64,000 nucleotides of DNA from Atherinomorus stipes (lineage: Eukaryota; Chordata; Actinopteri; Atheriniformes; Atherinidae), in the NCBI GenBank assembly GCA_023101725.1, contig JALJCO010013386.1:434001-498000 (forward strand). Reading direction: 5' to 3'. Position 1 is the stretch's first letter. Every line of letters begins with the position of its first letter. The notes beneath the pieces are model-generated. The model was not told the DNA's origin. It searched no databases and was given only the letters and a program-made list of their open reading frames with translations. The translations under genes were made by a program, and so were the position numbers. Of this stretch, positions 35,111 through 47,549 are shown one piece after another.

Positions 35111-36867
35111 ACGTATTTGAGAAAAAAAAAAAAAAAACAAAACATGCATTTCTTAATGATTAAATCAGTAACTGATTGTCAATTCTCCCGACGACTGATC
35201 AAAAAGATTTTTGCAAAAATGCCGGATTTTCCCTAATTATAATTTTTTTCAAAAATGTGATCAGCCTCATTAACTGGTATGAGAACTTCAAATTCTTATT
35301 TGGCAACTACATTTGAACTACAGTTCAAATAAAAACTCATAGATAGATTTGTTTCTGGTTAACTAGAATTTGAATGAGTATCCAGCAGATCATTTGAGAT
35401 ATGTTCAATTAGTTGTGGACATGGAAAAAAAAATTAAACACATCTGCACACAAAAGAACTCCCTTATAGGTTTCTATGTTGCTTTTTTTGTGATTTGAGC
35501 ATCAGGCTGGTCTTTAGACAGTTTGGGAAAAATACTGCTTGTAATAGTTTAAAGATGCTGTTAACAAACAAAATAACAATGGTCTCATGTCATTCCATAA
35601 ACTGATGCATGTTATGGCACAATAACTTATTTATATGATGATTTAGCTGAATTTTCTCATTATGATTGCCATTTCTTTTGGGGTTTCCCTTTTCTTTGCA
35701 CAGTTGAGCAAATAGATGACAAAGACTGGAAAAAGTTAGCTAAATAAAACAAAGGATGAAGGTGAGAAAAAGTGATGGCAGAAAAATGGCAAGAAATTGA
35801 GGCGGCAGGTCATTTCTTGATTGAAACCAGATGAGGAACGAGAGGTGGTGAAAGATTTGGGAAAAGAGCCGTTAACCAATTAGCTTTCCAACACGAGCCT
35901 GTCTCCACCTATCAGAAGGTGTGTGTGTGTAGTTGATCTCCAACACAACTACACACACACACATTTACAGAGTGAATAAAAAAATGTTTCCTTTTATTCA
36001 CATCACTGGTTTAGATTTTCTGGTAAATTTTGTCTCTTCCCATCTAAAGCAGGACATGACTTCACAGACAACAATAAGTGGAGTGTGTGCATGTATGTGT
36101 GTGTGACCTGTGTGTAAAGCACTACTGTGTGATCTTGTCCTCCTCTTGCCTAAAACAAATTCATACCACATGTTCTTCAAACAATGAATTCAAGACCAGA
36201 ATTGGGAAAGCACCTTACAGTCCCTCCCTCCCATCCTTCCAAACACCCCTCTTCCCCATCTGTCTCCTCCACCTCTTTACCCCCATGTCCTGCTTCACAA
36301 ATCACACTACATCCATACAGCTCAGCTGACATAGCTCTGACTCTCGCTCCTTATCTGTCAGGTCTTATTGCTTCCACTAGAGGTTTTTTTTTATCCTGCA
36401 ACAGCATGATGAGAAGTTCAACTCAGCATGAGGTGGATGATGGGAAATTGAGTTTCTTGCTGAGAGAGTATGATGTTAGAGTATGATGTCACCTATTGAC
36501 CTATTGCCTCAGTTAAAAACAGTAAAAGAAAAGCACAGTTGGGGGGATATTAATGAAATAAATACTAATGTGGTTGTGGTTATGGGAAGATGGGACTAAG
36601 TTTATTCTAGTCTTAGGCTTAAAATGCTGCTGTGAGTCAGGAGAATTGGAGAAAAATTAAAAAAAAAGTAAGAGGTAAGGGAGAGAGAAGTGGTAAAGAG
36701 GGGAGATGGAGAGAAACGTGACCAAAGTGGAGCAGAGTGCAGTAAAAGGAAAATGAAAGGTGGCGCTCTCACCTTTCTCAGTGCTGCTGCCAAGATGCAA
36801 AGAGCAAGTGGCATCACCATGACAACATAAACACAAACATCAGAGTCTTGAGTCTTCAAGTGTATTA
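35111..36867. other. Intergenic, nothing recognised
   Basis: AT-rich with small GT/CA tracts (35922-35960). No gene seen. Confidence 0.55.
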
Positions 36868-37061
36868 GTCATCTTGTGGGGACATAAGCTTAGAGTCACC
36901 ACCCATCTGTCACAAATTGTACATAAATAAAGTTTAGTAAGAAGACTTGTGGTTAGGTTTAGGTTAAGTCTGGGGTTAGGATTATGGTAAGTTTCCATGT
37001 TATTAATGGAAGTCACTATAATGGCTTCTGAAGTGATGGAAACACTAACATACAGTATGTG
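36868..37061. repeat. Interspersed 'ttgtggggaca...ggttagg' repeat
   Basis: The run cttgtggggacataag, then ggttaggtttaggttaag, then atggaagtcactataatggc resembles a common short interspersed repeat of fish genomes. The class is unknown to me. Confidence 0.5.
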
Positions 37062-37498
37062 TCTCTGTCATATTCAATCTCAGTAATAAGGGTCATCTAC
37101 AGTATGTCCTCCATCACGTACATTTGTAATACAAACAGTGTGGTAAATACAGCATACACACACACAACCTACACACATTAATACACACATTGTAAAGTGA
37201 CATGGCATAAAACATCACGAGGATGGAATTGAGGTTTTAATGTGATGTTTTTTGTGTGTAAGTGTGTGAATCTACAGAGAGGTATGCCTTGGCTGCCATT
37301 CTCGTTGCGTGAGATGAAGAACTGAACAAATTTCCAAACAAACATTCTGGAAACAATTAAGAAATAGAAACATGGAGAGAGATGGAGACACGAAGGACAT
37401 TAAGAAAGGAGAACAGAGGTAAAAAAAAAAAGACAAAAAAAAAAAACAGTCATTTTTTATTTAATAAATAATTTTTTTTTTTTTTTATTCAGTTCATG

Positions 37499-37845
37499 GT
37501 TTGGGGGGGTGGGGGGGGGTGTGGCGAGCCTCACCAGGATAATAGGAGGGGAGGGGGGGGGGCGGCCGGGAGGGGAGGTCAGTAGGACGGAGGGGGAACA
37601 AAGAGAGAAAGACAACAATTAATCCTCACATTAATTAGTAGGGGGAATATAGAAGGATAAATAAATTATGGAGGATGGATGTAGGTGGGGGGGGGGGGGG
37701 GGGGGGAGGGGAGAGAGGAGGCAAAAGGGAAGGAGAAAGGAAACTCAAAGGGGGAGGCAACGGGAGGGATTGCAACCCCCCCCAGCGGGGGATTGACCAG
37801 GACCTTCTCCCTCTGAGGGTGCGGGGCCCCCCCCCCCCACCTTGC
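37499..37845. repeat. G-rich low-complexity region
   Basis: Several runs of 8 to 19 G occur on the plus strand (37502-37520, about 37552-37561, 37687-37706), followed by a C run at about 37827-37838. The G runs are compatible with G-quadruplex formation; the long homopolymers may also be read errors. Confidence 0.85.
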
Positions 37846-37921
37846 TTTCAGGTTATACAGAAAACAATCCTGCCTTGCACGTATCTACAACTCTGATGTC
37901 TCTGACAAGAAAGAAAAGACA

Positions 37922-38856
37922 TACAGAGGGTACGGACCCCTTTAAACTTTTCACACTTTTTTTCATTGCAGCCATTTGCCAAGATCAAAAAAGGTCATTT
38001 TATTTCTCATTTATGTACATTCAGCACCCCATCCTGACAGAGCAGTCTGGGAGTCGTTCTTGTGTTGTTTGGCACACTATGCGAGCCTCTTGCACTGAGA
38101 AGAGGCTTCCATCGGGCCACTCTGCCATAAAACCCTGACTGGGGAGGCTGCAGTGATAGTTGACTTTGTGGAACTTTCTTCCATCTCCCTACTGCATCTC
38201 TGGAGCTCAGCCACAGTGATCTTTGGGTTCTTCTTTACCTCTCTCACCAAGGCTCTTCTCCCACAATTGCTGAGTTTGGCTGGACGGCCGGGTCTAGGAA
38301 GAGTTCTGGTCGTCCCAAACTTCTTCCATTTAAGGACTATGGAGGCCACGGTGCTCTTAGGAACCTTTAGTGCTGCAGAAATTCTTTTGTAACCTTGTCC
38401 AGATCTGTGCCTTACCACAATTCTGTCTCTGAGCTCCTTGGACAGTTCCTTCCACCTCATGATTCTCATTTGCTCTGACATGCACTGTGAGCTGTAAGGT
38501 CTTATATAGACAGGTGTGTGCTTTTCCTAATCAAGTCCAATCAGTTTAATTAAACACAGCTGGACTCCAATGAAGCAGTAGAACTATCTCAAGGAGGATC
38601 AGAAGAAATGGACAGCCAGTTAGTTAAATATAAGTGTCACTGCAAAGGGTCTGAATACTTTTGTCCATGTAATATTTCATTTTTACTTTTTTAATAAATT
38701 TGCAAAAATTTCTACATTGCTGTTTTTTTCTGTAGACATGGGAAGCTGAGTGTACATTAATGAGAATTTTTTTTTATTATTATTTTAGCAAATGGCTGCA
38801 ATAAAACAAAGAGTAAAAAGTTGAAAGGGGTCTGAAAACTTTCTGTACCCACTGTA
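37922..38856 (-). mobile_element. Non-autonomous Tc1-type transposon with both ends
   Basis: The left end tacagagggtacgg, later cacttttttt...cattgcagccatttgcc, mirrors the right end ggcaaatggctgcaat... tctgtacccactgta (roughly 70-bp terminal repeat with indels). At about 935 bp it is shorter than the roughly 1.6 kb of full Tc1 elements. The transposase is on the minus strand and only its N-terminal part remains. Confidence 0.88.
38077..38481 (-). pseudogene. Tc1 transposase, N-terminal DNA-binding half only
   Basis: The 134-codon frame starts at an ATG (38481). It has a paired-like first helix-turn-helix (ELRDRIVVRHRSGQGYKRIS, VPKSTVASI), the GRPAKL linker, and a second helix-turn-helix (RRALVREVKKNPKITVAEL). 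After about residue 105 the frame shifts (TAASPVRVLW) and the catalytic DD34E segment is deleted. Full transposases are about 340 residues. It cannot catalyse transposition, though a DNA-binding fragment is conceivable. Confidence 0.88.
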
Positions 38857-41829
38857 GCCTATAATCACAAAAAAAAAAAAAAAAAAAAAAAACAGAAATG
38901 CACCACAAAGTATAATGAATTAATTAAGATGTTGAATGATGTTTATTCACAAGAACTCACAATCACAGGAAATGAACAGAGATATTCATCAGCCTCAAGC
39001 TCTGGAGATTCATCAGCTCCAGAAGGCAGCAGACACACTGATTTCCACCTGCTGCTGTTGAGTTCACAATGATTAGTGACATAAGCAGACACACACAGAC
39101 ATCGAGAGAGTGCAAAAGTCTCTAGAGAAAATAATCTGTCGAGTCCATTTCAGGTTTGTAGTAGCAATAAGGGGAAAAGATGCAAGGGCCTCCATCTCAA
39201 CTTCCTCCAGCTCCTCTGCAGCTGCTCAGAGGCAACCTGAGAAGTCCCTGCAGTGAGCAGCAGGTTAGCCAATGAGCCTCCACCAAGCTGGCTTTGCCAG
39301 AAGTCCAGAAAGAGGCATATGGGATACATCTTAATAGGGGCCGACCCAACTCATTTGGCTCCTTTCGAAGTGACAGTAAACTGTGTCAACGAGGAGTTGT
39401 TCATGGATTGTTTTATTTCGATGTCAAAGAATGAGCCCATCCATCAACCCCCTTGTGTACAAAATCTTCTTTTGGTTATTAAGCAGAGTTAGGAAAGGAA
39501 AATATGGCAACTAAAACACAGATGTTTTCCTTGTGACTCAAGTCTCCCTTCACCGTGAAGACATTGTACTGTAAGGACAGCATCATTCAATAAGTTTTCT
39601 TATGTATAGCAGTGGAAGTTTTTTCGCAGCCAACAGATGGTCACTACCAACTTGAGCAACACTGATGCTTTACGGGGCAAAGGGCCATTTGCGTTATATT
39701 GTAATGCATAGGTTACCTTCTTGGAAATTTTCTAACATGCAGATTAATGATCTACGGTTTCACATCTGGTAAGGACTTAAAAATGGACAAAACCCACATA
39801 TTTGCATTGCTGGTTAGGAAAACTTATCTAAAAACCTGTCATAGTTTTGCATTTGTTTAACAGCTGGTGTAGTTTGAGAAACATGATTATTTGGGTAATA
39901 TACTCTTTGGCAACATTAACCTTGTATTAGATGGAACATTTTTCCTGTCTGCATGGTGATAAACGCCTCAAAGAGACCTGAGCACAGAGAACATGTGGCA
40001 TAGTCTCATGCTGTATATTTAAAACAATGATGGACTTTGAGATCCACACGCCTTACTCTTTGAAAATTGATGCCAAAGGCTCGTAACCAAGCATCCATAT
40101 GCAATGAGTTGTGAAAGAGAATTCCACATATCAATCATGCTTGCAAACAACAGAAACTTAAATCTGTCATAGTCTTGCTTCACATCATTTCACACAAAGG
40201 AGTTTTATTGCAAAGAAGAATTGTGAGTGGGTGTGATGAGCTTAAAGAGCCACTCAAGGGAAAAAAATAGCTTGTTGGGCACAGAGAGAGCCAAACTAAC
40301 TGATGACATCTCTCCTGAAAATCAAACATCATCAACAGAGGCTTTGAAGAAAACACATTCAAGTTTATGCAGCGCAATGAGGGTTCATCATTTATCATGT
40401 TGTCAAATAAACATTTATCTGATGACAGCTCTGTGTAACAGTATTTATTCAGTGCAAATGTGCTAAGATAGTGATGCATGCATGTGCTCTGTATATGTTC
40501 CCAGCCCTTCAGCACCTGCATGGGAAGTGACCTCGTGTACATCAGCAGAGCTGTTCCACCAGTCTAAACACTCCAAGATATATGCATCAGCTAATCAGGA
40601 CTGTGATCACACACTGACGTTGTTACAACCCACATCAACACACACACTGCTCTTGATTAATCATTTCTAGCTGGTGTTCAGTAAATGTAGTAATAGGAGT
40701 TACTCAGTCACCAAACATAACTTCATCTTCTTTTGTTTGAGGCAATAACTGATTTATATTAAGGGGCTTATGAGGACTAGATGTCCCATCAGGAACAAAA
40801 AGAATATATGAAGAAAAATTCCAACTTTTTAGCTCAGCACCTTTAGATGCCTCAGGTAACCTGAGTCTTTATTCATGAAAAAAAAAAAAAAAAAACTAGC
40901 TGTATTTTCAGACTGGTCTTGATCTGGTCTTAACTGGACAGAATATAATTTGTCCTTTTACAGCCTGTTTGTCTAAAAATATCATTTGTATTTCACATTT
41001 ATAAGGCAGATTGCTGATTACTTTTCAGGCCCTTTCTTGTATTCTTCGGTCAATCTGTTACAATTTTCCCATTTTGTTTGTATTTCCCCTAAACTTTAGG
41101 CACAACTGTGTAGGAACAACCAAGACTCCAAGTTGATTTAGTTTTTCTTGAATGATTTCAAATTCCTTTTCCTCATGTTAACTGTGAGCTCTCATATTGG
41201 GACCACGTATCTGCCAATCAGCTCGGTGTAAAGTCAGGGACACATTGGGCGGTTTTTCGGCTGTCTGGTGTCATCGTGGAATCCATTTAAGTCAGGGCTG
41301 TGAGTCAGTTTAGTGTGTTCTGCATCGTTGGCCGTCTGCAGCCGTCGCCAACACGTCTGCGTTCTTTTCAGCCAACTGAACATGTGTAATCGGCGTCAGC
41401 CATTTAGTCGTTACAGGACCGACCAATCAGACTGGAGAAGGGCTTGTCCTTACTGGCAAGTCAGTAAACAAGAAGACCCAGAAGTGAAGGTAAACAAACC
41501 AGATAAAGAGCGGACATAATGCAAACTCTCACACTTCATTTGATCATCCCATTGTTTCCTTCCGTTCTTGGCAAGCAATCCTCGCTCTCTGCTAAAAACA
41601 AAAGCAGCGTGCTTTACATGTTTTGGTCTTGAAAAATAGTCCATCATTTCCAGTTTTCGTTTTGTGGGGCCATAGTACAGATTAGCTTTGCCTGCTGTTG
41701 TGGCAACATATTTTATTATAATTTTATTATATTTTAGTCTGGAGTCGGTTTGGTGCATTCTTGGGGACTTCACTGTGTCAGCGAAACTGAGGCCAATTGA
41801 TCAACCAACCTTATTTTCTGGCAACGGCC
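38857..41829. other. 3 kb intergenic, no gene recognised
   Basis: Poly(A) runs lie at about 38869-38892 and 40879-40896. A short stretch near 41230-41440 (gggacacattgggcgg, tcagccatttagtcgtt) may be an unclassified repeat. No gene seen. Confidence 0.5.
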
Positions 41830-42385
41830 ACGACAGTCGGAAGTCTGTCCATGTGTCTCCACTTTAGCAACTCATTAATGGAGGAGAGATCTCTGTTGCA
41901 CTTCACCCCTCATCAGCTAGGGGCTGGATCCGAAAAGGGGCAAATCCCCATAGACTCCCATGTTAAAAAGGTCACCTTTATAGCAGAGATAAACATGTTT
42001 ACAGCCTGGTTAAAAGAAAAACAAAAAAACATTTTAGGTTTTTTAGGTTAAGTTTACTTTCATGAATACTGCGTGTTGGGAGAAATTATTGTTATAACTT
42101 ATCCGCTTGATGCCGGCGTTAGCTGTGTTGGCTGGCTTCTAGCTCCCTGCTTGCTCCCGAGAAGGCATCAGCCAGTAGTACAGAAGCAAAACCACAGTTT
42201 TTAGCCAGCTGACAGCCTTAGCACCACCTGTTTGCCCATTTTTGTATTTTTTGGGAATGACAAGACGCACAATGCTGCCAAGATAGTAACAGGGGAACCG
42301 CCCACCAAGTTTCAATTAAGCAGTTCAGAAACGTACGGGTGACGTCCTGCATCATCTGTCTATAATACTATACAGTCTGTGGTTA
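41830..42385. repeat. Unclassified interspersed repeat
   Basis: It contains phrases common in fish repeats: ccccatagactcccatgtta, ccgcccaccaagtttcaat, and the end ctataatactatacagtctg. No coding signature was identified and the edges are approximate. Confidence 0.35.
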
Positions 42386-45300
42386 AACCATCAGATCAGA
42401 TCCATTAGTTGGAAATATATTTTCTGCTTCACAAACTTCGAAACTAATTTCAGGAAAACTGCATTTGGCTTAATTAGTAACCATTTCGCGTATATCTTAT
42501 ACTGTTTTGCGTGCATACTCAAAGTTTCTATTCTCAAAGAACTAATAGTGTCATTTATGAAATTAAAATATAAAGACCATGGGTTTGTTTGGAAGAGCTG
42601 AGCAGAATATGAAACAACTGTAAAAGTTAAGTTACATTTCAATTCAAACATGCTCAGGAGACAGGCATTGCTTATATATGGACAAGATATATATTAAAAG
42701 AAAAGCTATTTCACAATAGTAAAATACAGATGAAGCTTAAATAGTCCCATCAGCTCTGGTTCACTTTACTAGATCTGAGAGGAAGGAAAAGAGGAGGGGA
42801 GGCTTGAATTGTTCTTGAAGTAATTGTGTTCTTTTCTAAAGATAGTTTTGGAAACTATGAAGTTTCATTTTGTCATGGACTCACTCTGGGTTACCATGGC
42901 GCTACTTGGACTAAGAAAAGACACACTGAAACTCAAGACAAAAAGAAGTCCCTTAAACTCTTAAATGATTCAAGTCTGCCACAAACTTGATATAAAATCA
43001 GTCTCCAAATTTTGACATGAAAAAGCTTTAACAACACAATTACTGACATTCCTCTGTAACAAACAACTGATGTCACCTTCAGCTCTGCTTGTGGAACCAC
43101 TGCTGATTGCACAATGTCACGATCATAATGAGTGTAAATTAAATTCTTTGTGTGTGTTTCGTTTGCATGTGGTGGCCTGTCTTCAAATGGAACCAGTACA
43201 ATACACAGAGTGACCACCATGATAGTAAAAGCCGGCAGGCATGCTCTCTCACGTTCTCTCTCAAGCAGCAGTCCTGGAGTGAGAGTCTCTGAAACATCTG
43301 CAGGTGAAAACGTCATACTAACCCCTTTTCTGAAGTGCTCAACTTTTTCACAGGAGAGGGGGAAGAGGGGAGTCATTGTTCACTGTTATCTTCCCAAGTG
43401 TTGAAAGCTGTAATCTCCAGTATTTCTCATCACACCTTACTCACTAAAACTGTCACTGGCAAAAGTAATGCTTGACCAAAAACCCTCCTTTACTCTTGTC
43501 ACACAGGTGTCAGGATCATGAAAAAGTGTCTTTAAACTCCACCCGAGCATGAATTTAGAAAAAGAAAAGAAAATATCAACATTTTACATGAAGATAAGCC
43601 CGCATGCACTGACCACAAAGCAGAATGGTGCTGCTCAGGTATTGTACTCTACTTTATGCACATCTGCTGCAGCTTCATCTTATCACTTATGAAAAGAACC
43701 TGCACTCAAAACTTATCAAAAACTTATGGAACAAAAAGAAACATGAGCTCATTTTGTATGTGGCAGTGCTGCTGTTGGTCCATTTTAATCTCCCTTTCTG
43801 TAAAAACACACAAGGTAAAGAAATGAGGGTCTTGTTAGTAGCGAGGAATACTGCTAAACCTATTAAAATGAGTGGTTTGATGTTTTGACAGCAGAAACAG
43901 GCAGTGCTTACGAGCACATGCACTGTTCATCAAAGCATGGTCTACTCAGCCATGGTCATTCCACGTCCACTTCAAGCCAACCTTTCAACCAATCAGCATT
44001 CAACCTGTGCATAGCATCTTTGCCAAAGGGTGACACACTGTTGGCTTGTTGGAAGTCTGCACGCAAGCCTATCTTCAAAGCCTCCGCATTGGTTGTATTC
44101 CCATAATCCTCTCTAAGTATGAGCCACACAAATGTAGACCAGTGAGGAACCATAAATCAGCCTTCATTTTCACAGACGTTTTCCCAGAAATGCAGAGCTC
44201 AGAAGCTCAGCAACAAGTTTAAACAAATTAGGTGTAACAATATCAACAGAGGATGTTCTTATCCATCAAAACTGTTTGTAAAGCAGTCTCAAAGTATGTC
44301 CAGACAACAACCAACAATTGATGCAGTGTCCATCTCTGGTGACACATCAATTAAGACATTTTTTTAATTAAATTTGGGCTTTTTTCTAAAGTGCAAAATC
44401 TCTACACATAGGTCTTTTTTTAAACTACAAAACCTGTACTGTACCAAAGCGCTACAAGGATTACAAAATGTAATCTAATTTCAGTTTTCCGTGTTAATAA
44501 GTAACGCTTTTATACTCAACACTGATCTTTATCCACGAGAGGAACACAGAACAGACCATTCATTCATTGGTCAATCCCGTCTTCCATTCATTCCTCTCCT
44601 CACAAAGACAATAGGCTGTTGTTGTTGTGTTTATGGTTCCTGTTTGTGGGTCTTTCTCCCAGGCCCAGTGTGCTGTAGACTTGGGGAGCCTGTTCACTCT
44701 AATAAAGTTTAACAGGGTCTGCTTCAGTCTCACAGGACCCCAAACACTCAGAGCAACAGCAGAGCAATGCTGACTTTCATTATCTCCAACTCCTATGACC
44801 TAATTAAATCCAATCTAATCAGCACTCAGTCCTCCACTGTGTGGTTTTCATTTCAGAAATGTGGTAAGATGATTGACAGTGATGATTTAAGCTCTGAGAA
44901 GTTTAAGGTCTGACTCAAAAGAATTACTTTAATGTGAATGATTGCTCAATTTATACTACATAGATTCTGTCACAGATGGAAAGAATTTCATTTCAGATGA
45001 ATATTTTCATCACGCGAGAGTTCAACGGTTTAGTTGTTAGAAAAGTAGGCTGGATCCAAATATGCACAGACACACACACACACACGTGTATCACTGTGGT
45101 AACAGATTAATTTACGAGACCAACCTGAGTTCACGGTGGAAGCCGCCCACCCTTGTCAGCACCAAAGCAATGCAGTTGCCATGGCGTTGACACATGTAAT
45201 CAGGGGAAAGAGAGAAGGATCTATAATGTATACGTGATCATGTCATCATCCTGCTTCATGTGCGAGCCTCTGAATACGCCCATGTGGCTGTATAAACACG

Positions 45301-45837
45301 AGTCAGTGCCTCATGTAGATGTCTCAGTCAAATTTTGGTCTCTTGGTGTGCAGAAACATAGAGTATCCTCCAACGCTGGGTGGAGTACAACAAATTCAGA
45401 TAAATACTGATCCTAAATTACTGTGTGTGATTTGGGGTGAAGGATTTTTTTCATGCCTACTGCTTTTAGTATTAATCACACCGAAGGTAGAAACAGCTTT
45501 TGACATTTAGTTCCATTCTGTGTCATTAATCCTAAAAAAATACTGCATAATTATGGATGTATATAGATAATGACAATAACTACTGAACAGTAGTCTGCAA
45601 CTAACAACTGTAAAACCTCAGTTGTTTCTCTCATGTTCCATCCCCAGTTTTACAACCATTTAAAAGAGAAGTTTGAAATGAAAGAATATTACTTTTAAGA
45701 ACAGTTTACCTTTACTATTCACTTGACAATTAGCTCATCTTGAATTTGATGGCAGCAAAACATCAAGCAAAAAGTTCTGACAGGGCCATTTACAACAATG
45801 TCACATCCCCTCTTTTCAACAGTAGGCTAGTCGTATC
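42386..45837. other. 3.5 kb intergenic, no gene recognised
   Basis: No coding exon or named repeat. A short CA run lies at 45068-45086. Confidence 0.5.
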
Positions 45838-46146
45838 TGTTGGTCTCTCTTTCTGTCTTCTCCACCCCAGCCGGTCAAGGCAGATGGCCGCCCTACCTGA
45901 GCAGGGTTCTGCCAGAGGTTTATCCTCACTGTTAAAAGGATGTTTTCCTTCCCACTGTCGCCACCACTTCGTGCTTGCTTTGGATGGGGGATTGGACCAG
46001 GTCAAGTCAAGATTTGATCCAATCTGTTGGTTTCCCTAGGTAGGCTATTATGAATCTGACATGAATTTCTCTGTCTATTAAGCGCCCTGATATTGTCATG
46101 AACTGACGACTATACAAATAAAGTTGAATTGAGTTTAATTGAATTG
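45838..46146 (+). mobile_element. Non-LTR retrotransposon 3' end
   Basis: The text ttctccaccccagccggtca, aggcagatggccgcc, gagcagggttctgccagagg and ttttccttcccactgtcgcc is a very common 3' region of a fish LINE family. It ends with tacaaataaagttgaattga and a gaatt-type tail. It has no coding part. Confidence 0.75.
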
Positions 46147-46599
46147 TTGGTAAAAATGTCTGAGCTATAGGGAGGCCCGAAGCCAGGCATCTACCATGAG
46201 GTCATGCTACTGTGATAGATGTAACTCAAGGTTTAACAATGTCCTACAGAAATATCCATCTGCTCATCTACGTATGTCCTGCACCTGCTTAATCTAATTC
46301 ATGGTCAATGGGGAATAGAACTTTTTAAAAATTTCAATAAAGTTTACACGTTCAGCAGTGATTAAAGATACATTATCTCAAAATCATCTCAAGTAAACGA
46401 CTGTTGAGTTTTATATCAGAGAGAGAAATATATACCAGTGGCTGTTTCCTTGCACAAATTTTACTTTACATATTACATCGCACCACTTTGGATGTCAATT
46501 TAGTATTTCCTAAAATCTAGACCCATTCTAAAAACAGCTCTCATTTTTATGTGTCATCTTATTTACTGTCTGATTTTCCCATCAAAATCCTAATCTGAA

Positions 46600-47245
46600 C
46601 CGGGCGGCTGAACGGTTCGCCCGGGCCTAAAACCACTACTGTTTACTGGTCTACCTAAAAAATCATTTAAACAGCTCCAGCTCATTCAGAACTCTGCTGC
46701 CTGAGTTCTCACTTAGACCAGAAAAGTGGACCACATCAGTCCACTTCTGAGGTCTTTACACTGGCCTCCGGTCCATCGGAGAATAGACTTTAAAGTTCTG
46801 CTGCTGGTCTATAAAGCTCTCAATGGTTCAGGCCCAAAATACATCAGTGACCTCTTGACCCAGTATGAACTTACTAGACCCCTCAGGTCATCTGGATTCG
46901 GTTTTTTATCAGTTCCCAGAGTTAGAAACCAGCTTCTATGCTCCACCTGTCTAAAACAAAGTCCCAGATCAGCTGAAACACTTATTTTATGCAGGTTAAA
47001 GGCCCACCTGTTCTCAGCTGCATTTATGTGGATTTTACTCAAAAGTTAAAATCCGCATGGCTCTATGCTCTCTCTTTTTAATCTTAAATGTTTTTAATGT
47101 TTTTTTTATTTCAAATCATGCTTCTACTTTTTTTTTTTTTTTTTTTTACCTTTTGAACCTCGTAATGCTTATAATATTTCATGTATGGCACTTTGAATTG
47201 TCCTGCACATTAAATGTGCTTTACAAATAAACTTGCCTTGCCTAT
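46600..47245 (+). mobile_element. L2-type LINE 3' part with ORF2 C-terminus
   Basis: The 107-codon frame (46726-47049) reads DHISPLLRSLHWPPVHRRID, then FKVLLLVYKALNGSGPKYIS and PLRSSGFGFLSVPRVRN. This is the end of an L2-type reverse-transcriptase ORF. Upstream, KSFKQLQLIQNSAA is visible with a stop behind it. A T-rich 3' UTR and the tail gtgctttacaaataaacttg close it. The copy is 5'-truncated, as is usual for LINEs. Confidence 0.82.
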
Positions 47246-47512
47246 TGAAAATGCATTTGCTTGAACCTAAAGTTCTTCTCCATGAGAATTGCACAGAATG
47301 ATGCTGGTAGACTGAGTAAATTACAGGCATGTTGACTAATTTCTCCTAACATCTGAAAAACTAGGAGATGAAAGCATGCAACCACATTTGGACTAAAATC
47401 TAAGTGTTATCATCACAACGATCATTGCCAATCAGGACCTCACGAATATGTCCAGAGATTGAGAAAGGAAATTCATGAGAGGATGGGGGAAAACATAATA
47501 CAGGACTGTAGA

Positions 47513-47549
<37 letters not shown>

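Noticed and set aside
38077..38481. Paired-domain-like host transcription factor
   Set aside because: The helix-turn-helix pair plus GRPAKL linker inside two transposon terminal repeats identifies a Tc1 transposase fragment.
46726..47049. Possible host protein-coding exon of 107 codons
   Set aside because: FKVLLLVYKALNGSGPKYIS is LINE ORF2, followed by a LINE 3' tail.
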